A DNA stretch of 64,000 bases from Conyzicola nivalis_A (GTDB lineage Bacteria > Actinomycetota > Actinomycetes > Actinomycetales > Microbacteriaceae). The stretch lies in the NCBI RefSeq assembly GCF_040548875.1, contig NZ_JBEPSJ010000001.1, positions 372,001 to 436,000 on the forward strand, given 5' to 3'. The notes under the pieces are model-generated. The model saw only the letters and a program-made list of their open reading frames with translations, had not been told where the DNA came from and made no database searches. Made by a program: the position numbers and the translations under genes. Positions within the stretch are counted from its first letter, which is position 1. Each line of letters begins with the position of its first letter. Shown here in pieces: positions 61,118-64,000 of the stretch.

Positions 61118-62176
61118 GTGAGCATCCGGGCCGACGTCCGCAGCCTGTTCGAGCTGCGCCCCAGCCCCGTGCGCTGGCCCATCGCCCTCCAGGCGGCGGT
61201 GGCCATCGGCATACCCACCGTCGGGTTCTCGCTCGCCGGCCGCAGCGACCTCGGCCTCCTCGCCAGCACCGGCGGGTTCCTCTCGCTCTACCTCACCGGC
61301 CGCAGCCGCCGCGAGCGCGCCGCGAAGCTCCCGCTCATCGCTGCCGGCCTCGTGGCATCCGCGGTCGTCGGCGTCCTCGCCAGCGGCAGCCTGCTCGGCT
61401 CGCTGCTCGCGGTATTCGCCATCGCGGCCGTCAGCGCCACTCTCTGCCTCGGACTCTCGGTCGGCCCGCCCGGCGCCCTCTTCTTCGTGCTGATCGGCGG
61501 GGTCGCCACGCACCTCGCTGGCCCGCCGGCCATCCGAGGCGCCGGCATCGACGGCGGCCTCGTCGTCGGCCTGCTCGTGCTCGGCTGCGTGATCTCGTAC
61601 CTCGTGGTGCTCAGCCCCCTGCTGCGGCCCGCGGTCAGGCGCCGCGACGCCGCGCTGCACGAGGAGCGGCTGCCGATGCGTTTTGTCATCGACGACATCA
61701 GCCGCGTGATCCTTCTCCGACTCGTGCTCGCGAGCGCCATCGCCGTCGCGGTCTCCGCGCCGCTCGGCCTGCCGCGCGCCTACTGGGTCATTCTCACGGT
61801 GGTGGTGATCCTGCAGAACGGGCACACCGTGCGTCTGTCGGCGCTGCGCGGCGTGCACCGCGTTCTCGGCACCTTCGTCGGCCTCGCGCTGTTCGGGCTG
61901 ATCGCCCTGTTCGCGCCCGAGGGCCTCTGGCTCGCCTTCGTGCTGATGGGCCTGCAGTTCGTGGTCGAGATGGTGGTGATCCGCAACTACGGGCTCGCCC
62001 TCGTGTTCATCACCCCGCTCGCGCTGCTCATCTCCACGCAGGGCGGCCATGTGGGCGAGATCATCGCCGACCGGGTCGTCGACACCCTCATCGGAACGGC
62101 CATCGCCATGCTCGTGCTGCTCGGGGCCCTCGCACTGCGCAGGCTCAGGAGACGGCGGGGTTCCGACGCAGCATAA
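61118..62176 (+). CDS. FUSC family membrane protein
   Basis: The 352-residue protein has two bundles of about five membrane helices separated by a charged cytoplasmic loop (residues 160-195). The second bundle holds the FUSC/aromatic acid exporter-like signature PRAYWVILTVVVILQNGHTVRLSALRGVHRVLGTFVG. Such proteins are proposed exporters of aromatic acids or fusaric acid; the substrate here is unknown. GTG at 61118 has GGAGG 4-8 nt upstream. The coding end overlaps the convergent methyltransferase gene by 32 bp. Confidence 0.82.
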   Translation: MSIRADVRSLFELRPSPVRWPIALQAAVAIGIPTVGFSLAGRSDLGLLASTGGFLSLYLTGRSRRERAAKLPLIAAGLVASAVVGVLASGSLLGSLLAVFAIAAVSATLCLGLSVGPPGALFFVLIGGVATHLAGPPAIRGAGIDGGLVVGLLVLGCVISYLVVLSPLLRPAVRRRDAALHEERLPMRFVIDDISRVILLRLVLASAIAVAVSAPLGLPRAYWVILTVVVILQNGHTVRLSALRGVHRVLGTFVGLALFGLIALFAPEGLWLAFVLMGLQFVVEMVVIRNYGLALVFITPLALLISTQGGHVGEIIADRVVDTLIGTAIAMLVLLGALALRRLRRRRGSDAA

Positions 62177-62777
62177 GCACGCTGTCGTCGATCGTGCCGG
62201 CCGAGCCGTCCGGTGCGGTGACGGGGCGCTCGACCAGCGCCTTCGTGAGCACCGTCCACTCGGCGGGCTCGAGACGCAGCGCCTCGAGCATCTCGTCGGG
62301 GGAGGGCAGCTCGACCACCTCGCCTTCGTGCGGCGTGTGGGCGGCCCAGTGCGGAACACCGGCGTGGCCGACGATGAGCAGCAGACCGTCGGATGCCACG
62401 GCGGTGGCGGCCCGCCGCAGGATCTCCTCGCGCGGAAGCTCCACGTACGAGTGCAGGAAGCTCGCCGTCACCAGGTCGTACCGGCGCGGCGGCTGCCATT
62501 CGGCGAGGTCGGCCACCACCCACTCGATGTCGTCGCCGGGCTGCTGCGCGGCGGCACCGATGGCGATCGCCGACGGGGCGATGTCGACCGCGGTAACCGA
62601 CCAGCCGTTGTGCGCCAGCCAGAGCGCGTCGCCGCCCTCGCCGCAACCGAGGTCGAGCGCCGAGCCGGGTGCGACCCCGTTCACCTCGCGCTCGAGCGCG
62701 GCGTTGACCCGGCCGCTCCACGTGCGACCCCGTTCGCGGTAGCGGTTCTCCCAGTACTGTGCTGCTTCACTCGTCAT
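62145..62777 (-). CDS. class I SAM-dependent methyltransferase
   Basis: The 210-residue protein starts YWENRYRERGRTWSGRVNAAL and has the SAM-binding motif I SALDLGCGEGGDALWLA near residue 40, motif II VTAVDIAPSAIAI, and WVVADLAEW near 85, with DLVTASFLHSYV as motif IV-like. It resembles the TehB/thiopurine methyltransferase-like cytosolic branch; substrate unknown. ATG at 62777 is preferred; an in-frame start at 62834 would add 19 residues into the divergent regulator's promoter. It shares a 66-nt upstream region with the XRE-cupin gene. Confidence 0.85.
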   Translation of the reverse strand: MTSEAAQYWENRYRERGRTWSGRVNAALEREVNGVAPGSALDLGCGEGGDALWLAHNGWSVTAVDIAPSAIAIGAAAQQPGDDIEWVVADLAEWQPPRRYDLVTASFLHSYVELPREEILRRAATAVASDGLLLIVGHAGVPHWAAHTPHEGEVVELPSPDEMLEALRLEPAEWTVLTKALVERPVTAPDGSAGTIDDSVLMLRRNPAVS

Positions 62778-62843
62778 GACACCACCCTGCACGGGCGGGG
62801 TAGGCTCTAGCAAATACTCGTGCCGAATCAGCAAGGAGCCACC

Positions 62844-63428
62844 GTGGCGGAGCTCGCACTGCAGCAGATCGGGCCGCGCCTGAAGAGCTGGCGCCAGAAG
62901 CGCAATCTCACGCTCGACGACCTGTCGCGGCTCACCGACATCTCGGCGAGCACGATCTCACGCCTCGAGTCCGGCAAGCGCGCCCCGAACCTCGAACTGG
63001 TCGTGCCGCTCGCCCGCGCGCTGCGACTCGAGCTCGACGACCTCCTGCCGCGTGTCGTGCCCGACCCCCGTGTGCCGCGGGTGACCAAGCGCATCGACCA
63101 GGTCACCTTCGAGCAGCTGTCGCCGGAGTCGTCGCCCAGCCAGGCGGCGAAGGTCACCTTCCCTCCGCCCGAGTCCGGCGCGCTGCCCGACCCCAAGGTG
63201 CACGACGGCTACGAGTGGCTCTACGTGCTCAGCGGCCGGCTGCGCCTCGTGCTCGGCGAGCACGACATCGTGATGGGGCCGGGGGAGGCCGCGGAGTTCG
63301 ACACCCGCACCCCGCACTGGCTGCACTCGGCCGGGCCGGGCCCGACCGAGCTGCTCGCCATCTTCAGCAAGCAGGGCAAACGCATCCACCTGCGGGCAAA
63401 GCCGAGCGGCGCCGCTGCCGGTCTCTAG
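62844..63428 (+). CDS. XRE family regulator with cupin domain
   Basis: The 194-residue protein has an XRE helix-turn-helix (GPRLKSWRQKRNLTLDDLSRLTDISASTISRLESGKRAPNLELVV, residues 10-54) and a C-terminal cupin with YEWLYVLSGRLRLVLGEHDIVMGPGEAAEFDTRTPHWLHSAG, whose His residues could bind a metal or ligand. Such proteins sense small molecules, often controlling amine or amino acid metabolism. GTG at 62844 is chosen because AAGGAG lies 5 nt upstream; GTG at 62820 would be eight codons longer without a binding site. It may control the divergent methyltransferase. Confidence 0.88.
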   Translation: MAELALQQIGPRLKSWRQKRNLTLDDLSRLTDISASTISRLESGKRAPNLELVVPLARALRLELDDLLPRVVPDPRVPRVTKRIDQVTFEQLSPESSPSQAAKVTFPPPESGALPDPKVHDGYEWLYVLSGRLRLVLGEHDIVMGPGEAAEFDTRTPHWLHSAGPGPTELLAIFSKQGKRIHLRAKPSGAAAGL

Positions 63429-63446
63429 CGCGGTCTCCATAGCGCA

Positions 63447-63510
63447 GGAGGGCCCACTCGCAGAAGCCCCACCCTTTTTTCTGCCCGGGTGCATCCAAAC
63501 AGGGCCCTCC
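63447..63510. other. nested inverted repeats upstream of the DUF4397 gene
   Basis: GGAGGGCCC (63447-63455) pairs perfectly with GGGCCCTCC (63502-63510). Inside, CAC (63455-63457) and GCAGAA (63460-63465) pair with TTCTGC (63479-63484) and GTG (63489-63491). A run of six T lies in the loop. It could end the XRE transcript or be a structured leader or small RNA before the DUF4397 gene, whose start is 70 nt downstream. Confidence 0.5.
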
Positions 63511-63580
63511 GAGGGAAGTACCTAGTACACGACGCCGCAGCACTCGCTGGTCTACGGCGCAACGACACTAGGAGGATGCA

Positions 63581-64000
63581 GTGCGCAGAACACTGATTGC
63601 CGGCACCGCCGCCGGATGCATCGCCGCGCTGGGGCTCGTCGCAACCCCGGCGAACGCCATCTCACCCACGACCGCAGACCTGTATGTGCTCCACGCGGTT
63701 CCCGACACTCCCGTCGACGTCTACGTCAACGGGGCGCTCACCCTCGACGACTTCCAACCGGGCGACCTCGCCGGACCCCTCGACCTGCCGGCGGGAAGCT
63801 ACTCGGTCGCGATCACGGCGGCCACGGCGACCGACGCGAGCGCGCCCGTCATCGGCCCGATCGACCTCGTGCTGGCGGCCGGCACCAGCTACACGGCGGT
63901 CGCGCACCTCAGCGCGGCCGGCGCACCGACGGCGACGCTCTTCACCAACGACATCGCGAAGACCGCCCCGGGCCAGGGTCGGCTCACGGTGCGGCACGTG
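63581..64000 (+). CDS. secreted DUF4397 protein (partial, C-terminus off window)
   Basis: The visible 140 residues start with a signal peptide (MRRTLIAGTAAGCIAALGLVATPANA, cleavage after ANA). They continue with the DUF4397 beta-sandwich: LYVLHAVPDTPVDVYVNGALTLDDFQPGDLAGPLDLPAGSYSVAIT-type sequence, found in secreted and cell-surface proteins of actinobacteria. A second repeat appears to begin at QGRLTVRHV. Function is unknown; some members are wall-anchored. GTG at 63581 has a perfect AGGAGG 5 nt upstream. Confidence 0.87.
   Translation, partial: MRRTLIAGTAAGCIAALGLVATPANAISPTTADLYVLHAVPDTPVDVYVNGALTLDDFQPGDLAGPLDLPAGSYSVAITAATATDASAPVIGPIDLVLAAGTSYTAVAHLSAAGAPTATLFTNDIAKTAPGQGRLTVRHV

Overview
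The window is about 70% G+C and reads as chromosome of a high-GC actinobacterium, most likely a member of the Microbacteriaceae. This rests on the codon bias, the gene families (DUF2510 proteins, MarP, an actinobacterial-type HelD, mycobacterial-type LigD with Ku, DUF222/HNH, DUF7218, DUF6328) and the gene starts. Many genes have no Shine-Dalgarno sequence and instead carry a TANNNT -10 box 6-8 nt before the start codon, as in leaderless actinobacterial mRNAs. I see no tRNA, rRNA, CRISPR array, insertion sequence, integrase or prophage. No gene-free stretch exceeds 300 bases; the largest gaps (18725-18937, 35668-35932, 52661-52878, 59705-59921) hold promoters, operators, repeats or leaders.

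Layout. 1-5.5 kb: partial panE, divergent truB preceded by a 13-codon leaderless upstream ORF, two small membrane proteins, ribF, a protein with an internal start, and a CynX-type MFS carrier. 5.5-13.7 kb: ROK sugar kinase, an epimerase fused to a C-terminal domain, secreted glycerophosphodiesterase, M20 peptidase, Stealth-type sugar-phosphate transferase, metallophosphoesterase and a small membrane protein. 13.8-22.7 kb: SNF2 helicase, two DUF2510 membrane proteins, PiT phosphate transporter behind a PHO-box-like promoter with a coupled 67-residue membrane protein, aspartate ammonia-lyase, and an 11-mer-repeat YtxH-like protein. 22.7-29.5 kb is DNA repair: LigD and Ku (non-homologous end joining) arranged divergently, a DUF7218 protein, BrkB/YihY and DUF6328 membrane proteins, and an Ada-AlkA fusion.

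29.6-42.4 kb: a GlcD-like flavoprotein, a shrunken MDR oxidoreductase-like protein, a (CAGG)11 microsatellite, an MFS exporter and HxlR regulator sharing a palindromic operator, an AhpD-fold protein without cysteines, PrsW protease with its own leaderless upstream ORF, HelD, a NERD protein, a quinone-reductase-like enzyme, HdeD, and an HxlR-SARP/BTAD regulator fusion. 42.5-49.6 kb: a 1976-residue DUF4011 helicase with a Vsr-like C-terminal domain (possible defence protein) and MarP protease.

49.7-57.1 kb is a carbohydrate-use locus: GH2 glycosidase, LacI regulator, and an operon of sugar-binding lipoprotein, two permeases and a GH43 lipoprotein. The operator TTACAGCGCTGTAA lies in the operon promoter and a 13/14 copy lies before the GH2 gene. 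No transport ATPase is encoded locally. 57-64 kb: second NERD protein, HNH/DUF222 protein, rpsO, a fructosamine-kinase gene broken by one stop codon, a FUSC transporter-like protein, a methyltransferase, an XRE-cupin regulator and a partial DUF4397 secreted protein.

A recurrent oddity is short tandem duplication at the 3' ends of genes, in three cases copying the stop codon (12095-12170, 16016-16069, 35618-35724).
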